From: Ignavibacteriales bacterium
GTDB lineage: Bacteria; Bacteroidota; Ignavibacteria; Tepidaquicellales; Tepidaquicellaceae
Reading direction: 5' to 3'
Assembly: GCA_020635255.1 (NCBI GenBank)
Contig: JACKAC010000002.1
Coordinates: 372,001 to 436,000 of the forward strand
Length of the DNA stretch: 64,000 bases
This document shows, in pieces, positions 1 to 7,962 of this stretch; position 1 is the stretch's first letter; each line of letters opens with the position of its first letter. The notes beneath the pieces were generated by a model. That model was given only the letters and a program-made list of their open reading frames with translations, was not told the DNA's origin and made no database searches. The translations under genes and the position numbers were made by a program.

Positions 1-598
1 ATATGGTCATCAGGTCACTTACCAGATCCTTAAGCCGTTCCGACTGCTTCTTTGCGCGCTGGAGAAAATCTATGTTCACCGACTTATCATGTATCGCCCC
101 GTCTATGAGTGTTTCCAGCGAAAGCTGTATCGCAAAGATTGGTGTTCTTAGCTCATGCGCCACGTTTCCGAAAAATTCATTCCTGTTCACCTTAAATATC
201 TTAGCTGTATCTAGCTCAGTTATCAGCCTGTTATTCACTGAAAACATAGAATTGTAAACTTCCTGTATTTCTTTTGCGGTGTACTTTCTGCCAATGATCT
301 CCTCCAGTTTATCCGAGATCCTTTTAAGCTCTGCGATTTTTACCGAAAAATCCTCATCATGGAATTCCTCTATCCTGGGGTGTGAGATTTCGTCCGCAAT
401 AACAGCGGTGTCGCGCAATGGCTTTACTACCTCCAGCCGGATAAAAGCGATTGAAACTATGTATGAAATTAAAAGAAGCCCGCAGGTTATTACGGTTACG
501 ATTGGATCGGGATAAAGAAAATACAGGATTATTCCGGTTACTATCAGGAATGGGAAAAAGAACAGGGAATATTTGAAGGTTAAACTTAACCTCTTCAC
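1..598 (-). CDS. Sensor histidine kinase, N-terminal part (cut by window start)
   Basis: Reading the minus strand from a GTG at 598 gives an open frame that runs off the window edge (199 codons seen). It begins with a basic residue cluster and two hydrophobic membrane segments (about residues 5-55), then a linker and a HisKA dimerisation domain with the H-box NVAHELRTPIF, whose His is the autophosphorylation site. The ATP-binding domain lies outside the window. An in-frame stop lies just upstream of the GTG, so it is the first usable start. The gene follows the response regulator with about 32 bp between them, so the two are probably one operon. The pairing resembles PhoR/PhoB, which is inferred from the partner and its upstream repeats. 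Confidence 0.85.
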   Translation of the reverse strand, partial: MKRLSLTFKYSLFFFPFLIVTGIILYFLYPDPIVTVITCGLLLISYIVSIAFIRLEVVKPLRDTAVIADEISHPRIEEFHDEDFSVKIAELKRISDKLEEIIGRKYTAKEIQEVYNSMFSVNNRLITELDTAKIFKVNRNEFFGNVAHELRTPIFAIQLSLETLIDGAIHDKSVNIDFLQRAKKQSERLKDLVSDLMTI

Positions 599-630
599 TT
601 TGATCGGAAATTAAAAATTATACTCGCTCG

Positions 631-1347
631 TTACTCGTCCTTAAACCTGTATCCGAGCCCTTTTATGGTTTCGATGTAATCGGAATACTCACCCAGTTTT
701 TCTCTCACCTTCGCGACGTGCACGTCTATCGTCCTGTCGATCACAAATACATTCTCGCCCCATATCTGATTCAGCAGTATCTCTCGTGAAAAAACTCTGC
801 CTTTATGCGAAAGTAAAAATTGTAACAGCTGGAATTCCTTCTTCGGCAGAAATACTTCCTTACCGTTTATCTTTACCTTGTGAGTTATGCTGTCCACTTC
901 CAGCCCTTTGAATTTAAGCACCTCATCCTTCTTAAACACGGCGCCGTTTTCTGAGGATGACCTCCTTATAACGGACTTAATTCTTGCGATCACTTTCCTC
1001 GGTGAAACAGGCTTTTGTATGTAATCGTCTGCGCCAAGCTCCAGCCCTATTATCTCATCGATCTCATTACCTTTAGCGGTTAAAAATATTACCGGTATAG
1101 ATGAAGTTTCTTTCTCTGCTTTTAGCTTTTTACAAACGTCGAAGCCGTTTACTTCCGGCATCATTATATCCAGCAATATCACATCGGGTTTTTTCTCAGC
1201 CGCTTTTTCCAGTGCATCTCTTCCGTCGTAAGCTGTTATTACATCAAATTCGTTTTCCTTATCCAGGTTGTACTTAATAAGATCGACAATGTCTTTTTCA
1301 TCGTCAACTACCAGAACATTAATTTTCATCTCTCTTTTTTTACTCAT
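631..1347 (-). CDS. OmpR/PhoB-family response regulator
   Basis: This 238-residue protein has an N-terminal receiver domain (acidic pair D15/D16, phospho-acceptor D60 in LLDIMMP, and the conserved Lys of QKPVSP near residue 113). A C-terminal winged-helix DNA-binding domain ends in the typical GLGYRF motif. It should be phosphorylated by the kinase encoded just downstream and then bind direct-repeat operators. An alternative ATG six codons in (1329) gives the more usual MKINVLVVDDE opening and sits further from the upstream repeats at 1361-1400, so it may be the real start. The family is certain. The specific assignment to phosphate control is an inference from the Pho-box-like repeats. Confidence 0.9.
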   Translation of the reverse strand: MSKKREMKINVLVVDDEKDIVDLIKYNLDKENEFDVITAYDGRDALEKAAEKKPDVILLDIMMPEVNGFDVCKKLKAEKETSSIPVIFLTAKGNEIDEIIGLELGADDYIQKPVSPRKVIARIKSVIRRSSSENGAVFKKDEVLKFKGLEVDSITHKVKINGKEVFLPKKEFQLLQFLLSHKGRVFSREILLNQIWGENVFVIDRTIDVHVAKVREKLGEYSDYIETIKGLGYRFKDE

Positions 1348-1360
1348 AATTTATCCAAAC

Positions 1361-1400
1361 ATTGTTACCAAATTGTTAAGAAATTGTTATCCTATCGTTC
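1361..1400 (-). promoter_or_regulatory. Pho-box-like array of 11-bp-spaced heptamers
   Basis: On the plus strand ATTGTTA occurs at 1361-1367, 1372-1378 and 1383-1389, exactly 11 bp apart, with a weaker fourth copy ATCGTTC at 1394-1400. Read towards the regulator gene these are TAACAAT repeats. Heptamer direct repeats on one face of the helix are the known architecture of PhoB/PhoP-type binding sites. The array lies 14 bp upstream of the first ATG of the response regulator, suggesting autoregulation. Confidence 0.6.
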
Positions 1401-1482
1401 CAATAAGCATTAATATACACAAAATAGACGTGAAATAATGGAGAATTCAAAAACGGAGAGAGTTGATAAGACAGTTATTTAA

Positions 1483-1577
1483 TGCCAAGACACCCGAATC
1501 ACATATAGCAATTACTTGCCGCTGCTTTCTTCCGAACCTGACGGGGTTGGGTAACACCATATTGTTCGGGGCTTGAC
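1483..1577 (-). ncRNA. ffs: Signal recognition particle RNA (small bacterial type)
   Basis: The minus strand carries the conserved SRP domain IV core GTCAGGTTCGGAAGAAAGCAG, including the GGAA tetraloop and the asymmetric AGCAG side that binds Ffh. It is flanked by the expected GGTGTTACCCAA-like and GCGGCAAG arms. The ends pair to form the terminal stem: CAAG and CCCGAA at the 5' end match TTCGGG and CTTG at the 3' end. The length of about 95 nt fits the short 4.5S type without an Alu domain. Exact ends are estimated from the stem. It lies alone between the response regulator and the LptF/G gene. Confidence 0.9.
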
Positions 1578-1597
1578 ATAAACTTATCTCAATATAA

Positions 1598-2917
1598 TCA
1601 GGATGATTTAAACATTAAATACAATCCGAATATCCCAAGCACAATATTTGCCAGCCACATCCCGATAAATGGGGTGATAACGCCCCTATCGGCGAGTTTT
1701 TCACCCCCGATGAGAGATGCCCAGTATATCAAAAAGAATAAAAGCGATAGCCCCGCCGCTATCCCAAAACTTCCTTTCTTTACCTTGTAACCCAGAGGCG
1801 CGCCGATCATCGCGAATATTATACACGCGAAGGGTATAGAGAACTTTTTATATATCTCTACCGAATATGAATCAGCCTGTTGTTGTAATGACATCTGCGC
1901 TTTCTTTACCGATTCGTATGCCTGCATTCTGTTAAGGAGCCTGTCATGTATGGTCTTGAGGCTGTCGTAAGCGCTGAGTCTGTTTGTTGTTAACCCCGGA
2001 GCTTTACCAATGCTTTGTTGATCGCTTTCTAATTTTGCTGCTACCGAGTCCGGCACGGGAGGCGGTCTCTCAAAAGTTGTATCTTTAAAATCCAGCGTTA
2101 CGAAATTCCTTACGTCCTGATCGAGCGTTGTAAAGTAATTATCCATTGCGAGCTGTTTGCTGTCTATGAAGTTCTTCACAATGCTCGACATGGAATCGGC
2201 TGACAACTCCCTGTCGCCCCTCGTCAGCAAATTCTCATCCGTTGATTGAAATCCGAAATTCTCTGCGCTGAGAACTATCCTGTGCTTGTCAAATTCTATC
2301 TTCCTGTATTTTTGTGAAGGGTTGTCCGCGTTCAGCTGGTGTATTTCTCCCTTCTCGAGGTTCATTATAATGTTCTTAAAATCGCTCGAAAATCCTATGT
2401 CCCCCTTCTCCGCAATAAAGAGGTTCTTTATCGGCGGTGTGGAGTAGTCGTAAATGTAAATTCCCTCCAGCTTATTGCTGTTAGGAAATGTCTTCTGCAC
2501 AAGTATCTTCGCTCCCCCAATGTCTTCACTGAACTTTCCTCCCTCCAATATGAGCGTCGGCTTCGTCCGCGATATATCCCCGAATAGTACTCTCGCTTGG
2601 TGGTTTGCCTCCGGTAGTATATCATTATTAAACCATATCATCACGTAACATAATACCCCGGACACCAGTAATACGGGGAGCATCAGTTTTGGAAGGCTCA
2701 CACCGCTTGCCTTCATTATCGTTATTTCGTTATTGGATGAAAGAGCGCCAAACGCCATCAACGTGGCGACCAGCACAGCCATTGGAACGGCTAACGTGAG
2801 TATCCATGCAAGATTCAGTGAAATGAGCTTTGTTATTACCCAGATGCTTAAACCTTTGCCTACAAGCCTGTCTATGGATTTTATGAGAAATTGGAATAGA
2901 AAAAGAAACATCAGCAC
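1598..2917 (-). CDS. LptF/LptG-family LPS export permease
   Basis: This is an inner-membrane permease of the YjgP/YjgQ family, part of the ABC exporter that moves lipopolysaccharide from the inner membrane to the LptC/LptA bridge. Membrane segments lie near the N-terminus (including LTLAVPMAVLVATLMAFGALSSNNEIT) and three cluster in the last 110 residues. A periplasmic beta-jellyroll region lies between. The GTG at 2917 falls inside the first membrane helix. In-frame codons upstream (to about 2977) encode IYRYILKAHVGPF, the usual start of the family, but contain no ATG, GTG or TTG, so the true start may be a CTG at 2975-2977 or another rare codon. Whether it is LptF or LptG cannot be decided here. 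Confidence 0.88.
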   Translation of the reverse strand: MLMFLFLFQFLIKSIDRLVGKGLSIWVITKLISLNLAWILTLAVPMAVLVATLMAFGALSSNNEITIMKASGVSLPKLMLPVLLVSGVLCYVMIWFNNDILPEANHQARVLFGDISRTKPTLILEGGKFSEDIGGAKILVQKTFPNSNKLEGIYIYDYSTPPIKNLFIAEKGDIGFSSDFKNIIMNLEKGEIHQLNADNPSQKYRKIEFDKHRIVLSAENFGFQSTDENLLTRGDRELSADSMSSIVKNFIDSKQLAMDNYFTTLDQDVRNFVTLDFKDTTFERPPPVPDSVAAKLESDQQSIGKAPGLTTNRLSAYDSLKTIHDRLLNRMQAYESVKKAQMSLQQQADSYSVEIYKKFSIPFACIIFAMIGAPLGYKVKKGSFGIAAGLSLLFFLIYWASLIGGEKLADRGVITPFIGMWLANIVLGIFGLYLMFKSS

Positions 2918-3044
2918 CGACAGCGCCAGTATAAACGGTCCTACATGAGCTTTAAGTATGTATCTATAGATGATCAGGGTTATATAGTTTTGTTTCGTGC
3001 CTCACAATATATTAACAATTCTTTAAATTTAATAATTCTGAGTT

Positions 3045-3069
3045 CCCCTCTCCTTACTAAGGAGAGGGG
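3045..3069. terminator. Strong 11-bp hairpin downstream of kbl
   Basis: CCCCTCTCCTT at 3045-3055 pairs perfectly with AAGGAGAGGGG at 3059-3069 around a 3-nt ACT loop, just beyond the kbl stop codon. It has no clean T-run on the minus strand, so it may be a dispersed repeat serving as a transcript end rather than a standard intrinsic terminator. Confidence 0.5.
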
Positions 3070-3081
3070 CTAGGGGTGAGG

Positions 3082-4272
3082 TTAAATTACGCCTAGTTCA
3101 CGTCCTACTTTTGCAAATGCTTCTATCGCCTTGTCTATCTGCTCCTTTGTATGTCCTGCCGATAATTGCACCCTTATTCTTGCCTGGTCTTTTGGTACTA
3201 CCGGGTAAAAGAATCCTATCACATATATACCCTCATCCAATAATCTTGCTGCCATTTCCTGCGACAGCTTCGCGTCATAAAGCATTATGGGAACTATCGG
3301 GTGAACTCCCGGCTTTATGTCAAATCCCGCCTCTGTGATCTTTTCCCTAAAATACGTCGTGTTCTCTTCCAGCTTATCCCTCAGCTCGGTCGTCTCACTA
3401 AGCATATCGAACACCGCTATCGAGGCGCCTACTATCACCGGGGAAAGTGAGTTGGAAAACAAATACGGTCTGCTTCTCTGTCTCAGCATTTCTATTATTT
3501 CTTTTTTACCTGTCGTAAATCCTCCCATCGCACCGCCTAATGCCTTTCCGAGTGTTCCCGTAACAATATCTACTCTGCCCATTACACCGCAATGCTCTAT
3601 TGCGCCGCGTCCGGTCTTCCCGAGAAATCCCGTGCAGTGAGACTCATCCGACAGTACAAGCGCCCCATACTTATCCGCGAGGTCGCATATTCCTTCCAGG
3701 TTAGCTATATGCCCGTCCATTGAAAAAGCGCCGTCCGTACATATAAGAATATTCTTTGCTCCTTTTTCCTGTGCTTCCTTCAGACATCGTTCGAGGTCTT
3801 CCATGTTATTATTCTTATATCTGAATCTCATCGACTTACAAAGCCTTACCCCATCTATAATGCTCGCGTGATTCAGCTCATCCGATATTATCGCGTCCTG
3901 GTCACTAAGTAATGGCTCGAACACCCCGCCATTTGCGTCGAAACATGCCGCGTACAGTATCGTGTCCTCCATTCCCAAAAACTCTGCTATCTTTGCTTCA
4001 AGCTCTTTATGTATCGTTTGCGTACCGCATATAAATCTTACTGAGGACATACCATATCCCCACTGATCGAGTGTCTTATGCGCCGCTTCTATTACCTTTG
4101 GATGCGATGAAAGTCCGAGGTAATTGTTTGCGCAAAAGTTCAACACGGACTTTCCGTTTACGGTTATCTCTGCTCCCTGCGGCGTCTCTATTATTCTTTC
4201 TTTTTTAAATAATCCTGCTTCTTCGATGGATTTTAGCTCATTCTCTAGCTGTGGTTGGAATTGTTTATACAT
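3082..4272 (-). CDS. kbl: Glycine C-acetyltransferase (2-amino-3-ketobutyrate CoA ligase)
   Basis: This 396-residue cytosolic enzyme uses pyridoxal phosphate to cleave 2-amino-3-ketobutyrate with CoA into glycine and acetyl-CoA, the second step of threonine breakdown. It belongs to the alpha-oxoamine synthase family. The sequence shows NFCANNYLGLSSHP near the N-terminus, the DESHCTGFLG Schiff-base-supporting region, and the PLP-lysine motif GTLGKALGGAMGG. Length is normal for the family (about 395-400). The related AONS/BioF enzymes are the main alternative, but the N-terminal and GMSSVRFICGT motifs favour Kbl. No threonine dehydrogenase gene is next to it. Confidence 0.93.
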   Translation of the reverse strand: MYKQFQPQLENELKSIEEAGLFKKERIIETPQGAEITVNGKSVLNFCANNYLGLSSHPKVIEAAHKTLDQWGYGMSSVRFICGTQTIHKELEAKIAEFLGMEDTILYAACFDANGGVFEPLLSDQDAIISDELNHASIIDGVRLCKSMRFRYKNNNMEDLERCLKEAQEKGAKNILICTDGAFSMDGHIANLEGICDLADKYGALVLSDESHCTGFLGKTGRGAIEHCGVMGRVDIVTGTLGKALGGAMGGFTTGKKEIIEMLRQRSRPYLFSNSLSPVIVGASIAVFDMLSETTELRDKLEENTTYFREKITEAGFDIKPGVHPIVPIMLYDAKLSQEMAARLLDEGIYVIGFFYPVVPKDQARIRVQLSAGHTKEQIDKAIEAFAKVGRELGVI

Positions 4273-4335
4273 TACAATTGATTTATTTCATGGAATTACT
4301 GGAAAATAGGGATTTTCCCGGTCGATTTTAAGGAA

Positions 4336-4362
4336 TAAAAAAGGGCAGCAATTCGCCGCCCC
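4336..4362 (-). terminator. Intrinsic terminator after lipoprotein gene
   Basis: On the minus strand GGGCGGC, a short loop and GCTGCCC (with one G-U pair) are followed by a T-rich tract. It lies 30 bp beyond the stop of the lipoprotein gene at 4392. The G-U pair forms only on this strand, which supports the orientation. Confidence 0.7.
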
Positions 4363-4391
4363 ATAAGTATACTAATTCTAAAAACCTTGGG

Positions 4392-4850
4392 TTATTTCTT
4401 TTCTATTTTAAAATTCTTTGTATTAAAATAACAATTGTCGCCGGATGATCTCATATAATATTTAAAAAATACACTTATTGATGGTGATGCTGTTGTATAT
4501 TCTATGTGTTTATAGGAATTTTGACTCCCGGTTACATTCAGATCAAAAAAGTATACTGGTGTTATAAGATTTTCTTCGTAATAAGCATAGATTCTGTAAT
4601 TTGTAGTATTATGTGCAATGTAATCAAATGATATCCTCACTGAATCGGAGTTTGTTAAATCCATGTTTCCAAGGTCCAGATAATCAATGATCATCGTAGC
4701 GCATGTTATGCTGTCCTGTATACCGCTTTTATAATAAACCTGGCGGTATCCATCTGTACTTTGTGTTGTATTTGTCAAGGGATCATTTGAACAGGAATAC
4801 AAAAGAAGTCCTGCTGTAAGTAAAAGTACAAAATTTGTTATATTTCTCAT
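4392..4850 (-). CDS. Hypothetical lipoprotein
   Basis: This protein of about 152 residues starts at the ATG at 4850 (MRNITNFVLLLTAGLLLYSC). It has a classical lipoprotein signal peptide with lipobox LLYSC, so it should be lipid-anchored after export. A longer in-frame opening upstream exists but would bury the signal peptide and overlaps the terminator of the preceding gene, so the shorter start is preferred. The mature part is rich in Tyr, Thr and Asn, with a beta-rich look and no motif I recognise. It is flanked on both sides by intrinsic terminators and is probably transcribed alone. Function unknown. Confidence 0.72.
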   Translation of the reverse strand: MRNITNFVLLLTAGLLLYSCSNDPLTNTTQSTDGYRQVYYKSGIQDSITCATMIIDYLDLGNMDLTNSDSVRISFDYIAHNTTNYRIYAYYEENLITPVYFFDLNVTGSQNSYKHIEYTTASPSISVFFKYYMRSSGDNCYFNTKNFKIEKK

Positions 4851-4931
4851 GGCTTTTACTTTTTTGAGTTTGTTGTGTTTTATCTGGTAGTGCATTAATA
4901 TTTTAATGTTTAATACCGATAATGGCAAGGA

Positions 4932-4957
4932 ATAAAAAAGGGCAGCAATCGCCGCCC
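4932..4957 (-). terminator. Intrinsic terminator after Omp28-like gene
   Basis: On the minus strand GGGCGGC, a GATT loop and GCTGCCC are followed by a T-run. It is almost identical to the hairpin at 4336-4362 and lies downstream of the secreted protein gene ending at 5005. Confidence 0.7.
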
Positions 4958-4968
4958 TGGAGTGTGTC

Positions 4969-4989
4969 ATTCCCGCGAAAAGCGGGAAT
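4969..4989. repeat. Short palindromic repeat (CCCGC type)
   Basis: ATTCCCGC and GCGGGAAT form an 8-bp inverted repeat around GAAAA. A similar copy occurs at 21360-21377. This resembles the dispersed extragenic palindromes found in many genomes. Confidence 0.55.
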
Positions 4990-5004
4990 CCATAACTTTA
5001 TGAA

Positions 5005-6033
5005 CTATTTTATCAGCATCATCTTTCTGACTTCTGTAAATCCTTCCGTCTCGAGCCTGTAATAATAAACACCGCTTGATTGTCCTGCTCCGTTCCATGC
5101 AAGATTATACTGTCCGGCACCAAGCTCCTCGTTTACCAGCACTGCCACTTCTTTACCCAGTGTGTTGTAAACCGATAGCTTTACCTTTGACGATTTAGGT
5201 ATGTCAAACATTATGCTCGTCGATGGATTGAATGGATTTGGATAGTTCTGATGCAGAGTGAATTTATCCGGAGTTGTGTTATTGCTTATCGGATCGATCG
5301 ATGTAGGATTGTCTCCCGCTTTAGTAACGTTTAATACTTCTCTGTTTGTAGCGCCGTCATTCTGTACGAATGCTATCGTATAAACGTTCGCGTCGACCCA
5401 AGCTGACTCCCTCAGGTATTTTATAGTGAAGTTATAATTGCCCACTGTCGTCGGAATTGTTGTTCCGCCTACGTCCGGGTATGCCTTCCTGAATACATAC
5501 TTGAATAAGCTTACTCCGTTGTTTCCGGGAGGTGTTCCGTAATCTATTACACCCTCGACAGCGTAAGCCCTTAGCTTGTAGTCGCCTGCCGCCAGGTTTT
5601 CCAAAACGCTTACCGTTATGTCAGCCTGTATTGTATCGCCGGCGATTCGGGTATCCGTTACGAATATCTGTACCTTCGGTGCAACCGCGATCCTGTCATA
5701 ATATGCATTGTCGAGGTTAGCCATCGAGAACGGCCATACGTCGTGGTGTGTCTTTCCATCTACGTCCAGCCATGGTGTCGCATTCATTCCGTAGTATGTT
5801 GAATAGCGTGCTGAATTTTGTGTTGGATTTGCGCTGTACATCGGGTCGAATCCCGGAAAACTTGCGTGATACTTCAACGCAACTATACTGTCTCCCTTTG
5901 ATGTGATGTAGCTCTGAAGTGCCGGGTCATTCGCTGCGCACGGTCCGCATGATGCGTTTGTCAGCGCTTCAAAAAATACTCTCCTTACAGGAATTCCGTC
6001 CTGTGAATATACATTTATTCCCCCCCATGTCAA
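5005..6033 (-). CDS. Omp28-like secreted protein with T9SS sorting domain (signal peptide out of frame)
   Basis: The readable frame gives 342 residues. A thioredoxin-like domain carries CGPC (in ALTNASCGPCAAND) near the N-terminus, as in Omp28-related outer membrane proteins. A beta-rich middle follows, then a C-terminal T9SS sorting domain (NYPNPFNPST, SGVYYYRLETEG, ending RKMMLIK). The frame starts at a TTG inside what looks like a signal peptide. The upstream ATG at 6060-6062 reads MKKLIY and stops. One extra base in the A6 run at 6054-6059 would join MKKTHLLVLILTWGG to this frame as an intact signal peptide. This is either a sequencing error, phase variation or a real frameshift. Confidence 0.8.
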   Translation of the reverse strand: MTWGGINVYSQDGIPVRRVFFEALTNASCGPCAANDPALQSYITSKGDSIVALKYHASFPGFDPMYSANPTQNSARYSTYYGMNATPWLDVDGKTHHDVWPFSMANLDNAYYDRIAVAPKVQIFVTDTRIAGDTIQADITVSVLENLAAGDYKLRAYAVEGVIDYGTPPGNNGVSLFKYVFRKAYPDVGGTTIPTTVGNYNFTIKYLRESAWVDANVYTIAFVQNDGATNREVLNVTKAGDNPTSIDPISNNTTPDKFTLHQNYPNPFNPSTSIMFDIPKSSKVKLSVYNTLGKEVAVLVNEELGAGQYNLAWNGAGQSSGVYYYRLETEGFTEVRKMMLIK

Positions 6034-6134
6034 TATTAATACTAGTAGATGAGTTTTTTCATGGTTTTAATTTAATTTGCCCTCAGTTTCAATTTAATAA
6101 AAATTCCTCTTTATGTCTATTTATTATACCATAA

Positions 6135-6169
6135 ATAAAAACCGGAATTCTTACAAACATTCCGGTTTT
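6135..6169 (-). terminator. Intrinsic terminator of the katA operon
   Basis: ACCGGAAT (6141-6148) pairs with ATTCCGGT (6159-6166) and is flanked by A/T runs on both sides. Read on the minus strand it ends in a T-run, about 35 bp past the 48-residue gene downstream of catalase. Confidence 0.7.
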
Positions 6170-6199
6170 CTTGCGTTTGGGGAAACAAATAAATATAAA

Positions 6200-6346
6200 T
6201 TAACCTATTAGCGGCTTGTTAAGTTTTTCCTCTATCTTCTTTAACCGTTCATCCATTGCTACCAGCTTCTCATACATCGACTTGCAAAGTTCTGCGTCGT
6301 CGGGTGTCTGTTTTTCCTGTTTTTCTTTTACTTCTTCTTGTTCCAT
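6200..6346 (-). CDS. Small charged coiled-coil-like protein downstream of catalase
   Basis: This 48-residue frame starts at the ATG at 6346, 17 bp after the catalase stop, and ends just before a strong terminator. The sequence is highly charged and mostly helical: it starts MEQEEVKEKQEKQ and has a heptad-like stretch MDERLKKIEEKL. Its place between katA and the terminator suggests co-transcription. It has one Cys and no membrane segment. I do not recognise a family. Because of its size it could be chance, but the position and clean composition favour a real gene. Confidence 0.55.
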   Translation of the reverse strand: MEQEEVKEKQEKQTPDDAELCKSMYEKLVAMDERLKKIEEKLNKPLIG

Positions 6347-6363
6347 GATCTATACTTTTTCGT

Positions 6364-7863
6364 TTATGAATGAGCCGGTTCCATGTTCATGTTTGCCATG
6401 TTCACACCTAGTCCTTCTGCAATTCCTTTCCCCATTTCTTCGTTAGCTCTGAAGAAATGACATAGCTGTCTCATTATGATTTCGTCTTTCTTCGGTCCCT
6501 TTATTCCGCTCATATGTCCGACAATGTTTGAGATAAGGTGAGCTCTTTGCTCGTCATCCATCGCTTTGGTAAATAACAGCCCGGCTTGCGTATAATGATC
6601 GTCTTCACCCGGTGAATTCCTGTCGTACCAGTCTGCGTAATCGCCGTCCAGCTTCATTCCCGGCTCTTTGTAGCTTTCATCCACGTAGATGTCATCGAAA
6701 CTGTTTGGGAAGTAGTTCGGGTTGTCATTGCCGTTACCGTCCACTCTCATATGTCCGTCCCTCTGATAATTTGCCACCATGTATGGACATTTGTTAACCG
6801 GGATCTGTTCATAGTTCACTCCTAATCTGTACCTGTGAGCGTCCGGGTAAGACAATAGCCTTCCCTGTAACATCTTGTCCGGGGAATAGCTGATACCGTC
6901 TACCACGTGTGCCGGTGCAAATGCTGCCTGCTCTACCTCTGCAAAGTAATTCTTCGGTAACGCGTTCAGCTCCATCACCCCAACTTCTATCAGCGGGTAT
7001 TCATCGTGATACCATACCTTGGTTAGATCGAACGGGTTGAATTCGAAATTCTTTGCCTGCTCTTCGGTCATTACCTGTATATACATCTTCCACTTTGGAA
7101 AATCACCATTCTCGATTGCTTCTACCAGGTCTTCCTGTGCATGGTCGGGATTTTTACCTGCCATCTCAGATGCCTCGCTGTCGGTGAAGTTCTTTATTCC
7201 CTGCTCTGTCTTGAAGTGGAATTTCACCCACACCCTCTCATCCTTGTCATTTATCATCGACAGGGTGTGACTGCTAAATCCATCCATGTGCCTGTAGCTA
7301 AAAGGAGTACCTCTGTCGCTCATAAGTATCAATACCTGGTGCAGGCTCTCCGGGTTTAATGACCAGAAATCCCACATCATCGTCGGGCTCTTTAAATTCG
7401 TCTTTGGATCGCGCTTCTGGGTGTGAATGAAATCTCCGAACTTCTTTGGATCTTTTATGAAGAAAATCGGTGTGTTGTTGCCTACCAGGTCCCAGTTTCC
7501 GTCCTCTGTATAAAACTTTATCGCGAAACCGCGTGGGTCTCTTGCCGAATCCGCGCTTCCTTTTTCACCACCAACAGTCGAGAAGCGTATCGCGAGCTTC
7601 GTTTCCTTCCCGATCTTGTTAAAGATCTTCGCCCTGGTATATTTTGAAATGTCGTTTGTTACAGTAAAAGTGCCGTATGCCCCCGTTCCCTTCGCGTGAA
7701 CCACTCTCTCAGGGATTCTCTCCCTGTTAAAATGTGCCATCTTCTCATGAAGTATGAAATCCTGCAGTAATATCGGTCCCCTTGGACCCGCCGTCATCGA
7801 GTTCTCGTTTTCTGTATATGGCTTTCCCGATGCCGTCGTTAGTTTTCTTTTTTTCTCTGACAT
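6364..7863 (-). CDS. katA: Haem catalase (small-subunit clade)
   Basis: This 499-residue cytosolic monofunctional catalase converts hydrogen peroxide to water and oxygen. The active-site His lies in RVVHAKGTGAYG, the distal-side Asn region in DLVGNNTPIFFIKDP, and the proximal haem-ligand Tyr in RLLSYPDAHRYRLG. Length fits the small-subunit (clade 3) catalases and lacks the C-terminal flavodoxin-like domain of large ones. It is divergent from oxyR, with about 100 bp between the start codons and an OxyR-like dyad in that gap. This points to peroxide-induced expression. A small gene follows it in the same transcript. Confidence 0.97.
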   Translation of the reverse strand: MSEKKRKLTTASGKPYTENENSMTAGPRGPILLQDFILHEKMAHFNRERIPERVVHAKGTGAYGTFTVTNDISKYTRAKIFNKIGKETKLAIRFSTVGGEKGSADSARDPRGFAIKFYTEDGNWDLVGNNTPIFFIKDPKKFGDFIHTQKRDPKTNLKSPTMMWDFWSLNPESLHQVLILMSDRGTPFSYRHMDGFSSHTLSMINDKDERVWVKFHFKTEQGIKNFTDSEASEMAGKNPDHAQEDLVEAIENGDFPKWKMYIQVMTEEQAKNFEFNPFDLTKVWYHDEYPLIEVGVMELNALPKNYFAEVEQAAFAPAHVVDGISYSPDKMLQGRLLSYPDAHRYRLGVNYEQIPVNKCPYMVANYQRDGHMRVDGNGNDNPNYFPNSFDDIYVDESYKEPGMKLDGDYADWYDRNSPGEDDHYTQAGLLFTKAMDDEQRAHLISNIVGHMSGIKGPKKDEIIMRQLCHFFRANEEMGKGIAEGLGVNMANMNMEPAHS

Positions 7864-7943
7864 AGTCTTAATTTGATTTGTTTCCTTTATACTAAAATAC
7901 AGGCATTCATATTATAATTCAAATTGATTATATTTATAAAACG

Positions 7944-7958
7944 ATAGATATTATCTAT
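7944..7958. promoter_or_regulatory. OxyR-like operator half-site
   Basis: ATAG-N7-CTAT forms a 15-bp dyad (arms ATAGATA and TATCTAT), exactly the tetranucleotide spacing of an OxyR half-operator. The second half upstream is degenerate. It ends 4 bp before the oxyR start codon and about 80 bp from the katA start, so it could mediate oxyR autoregulation and katA activation. Confidence 0.6.
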
Positions 7959-7962
7959 AATT

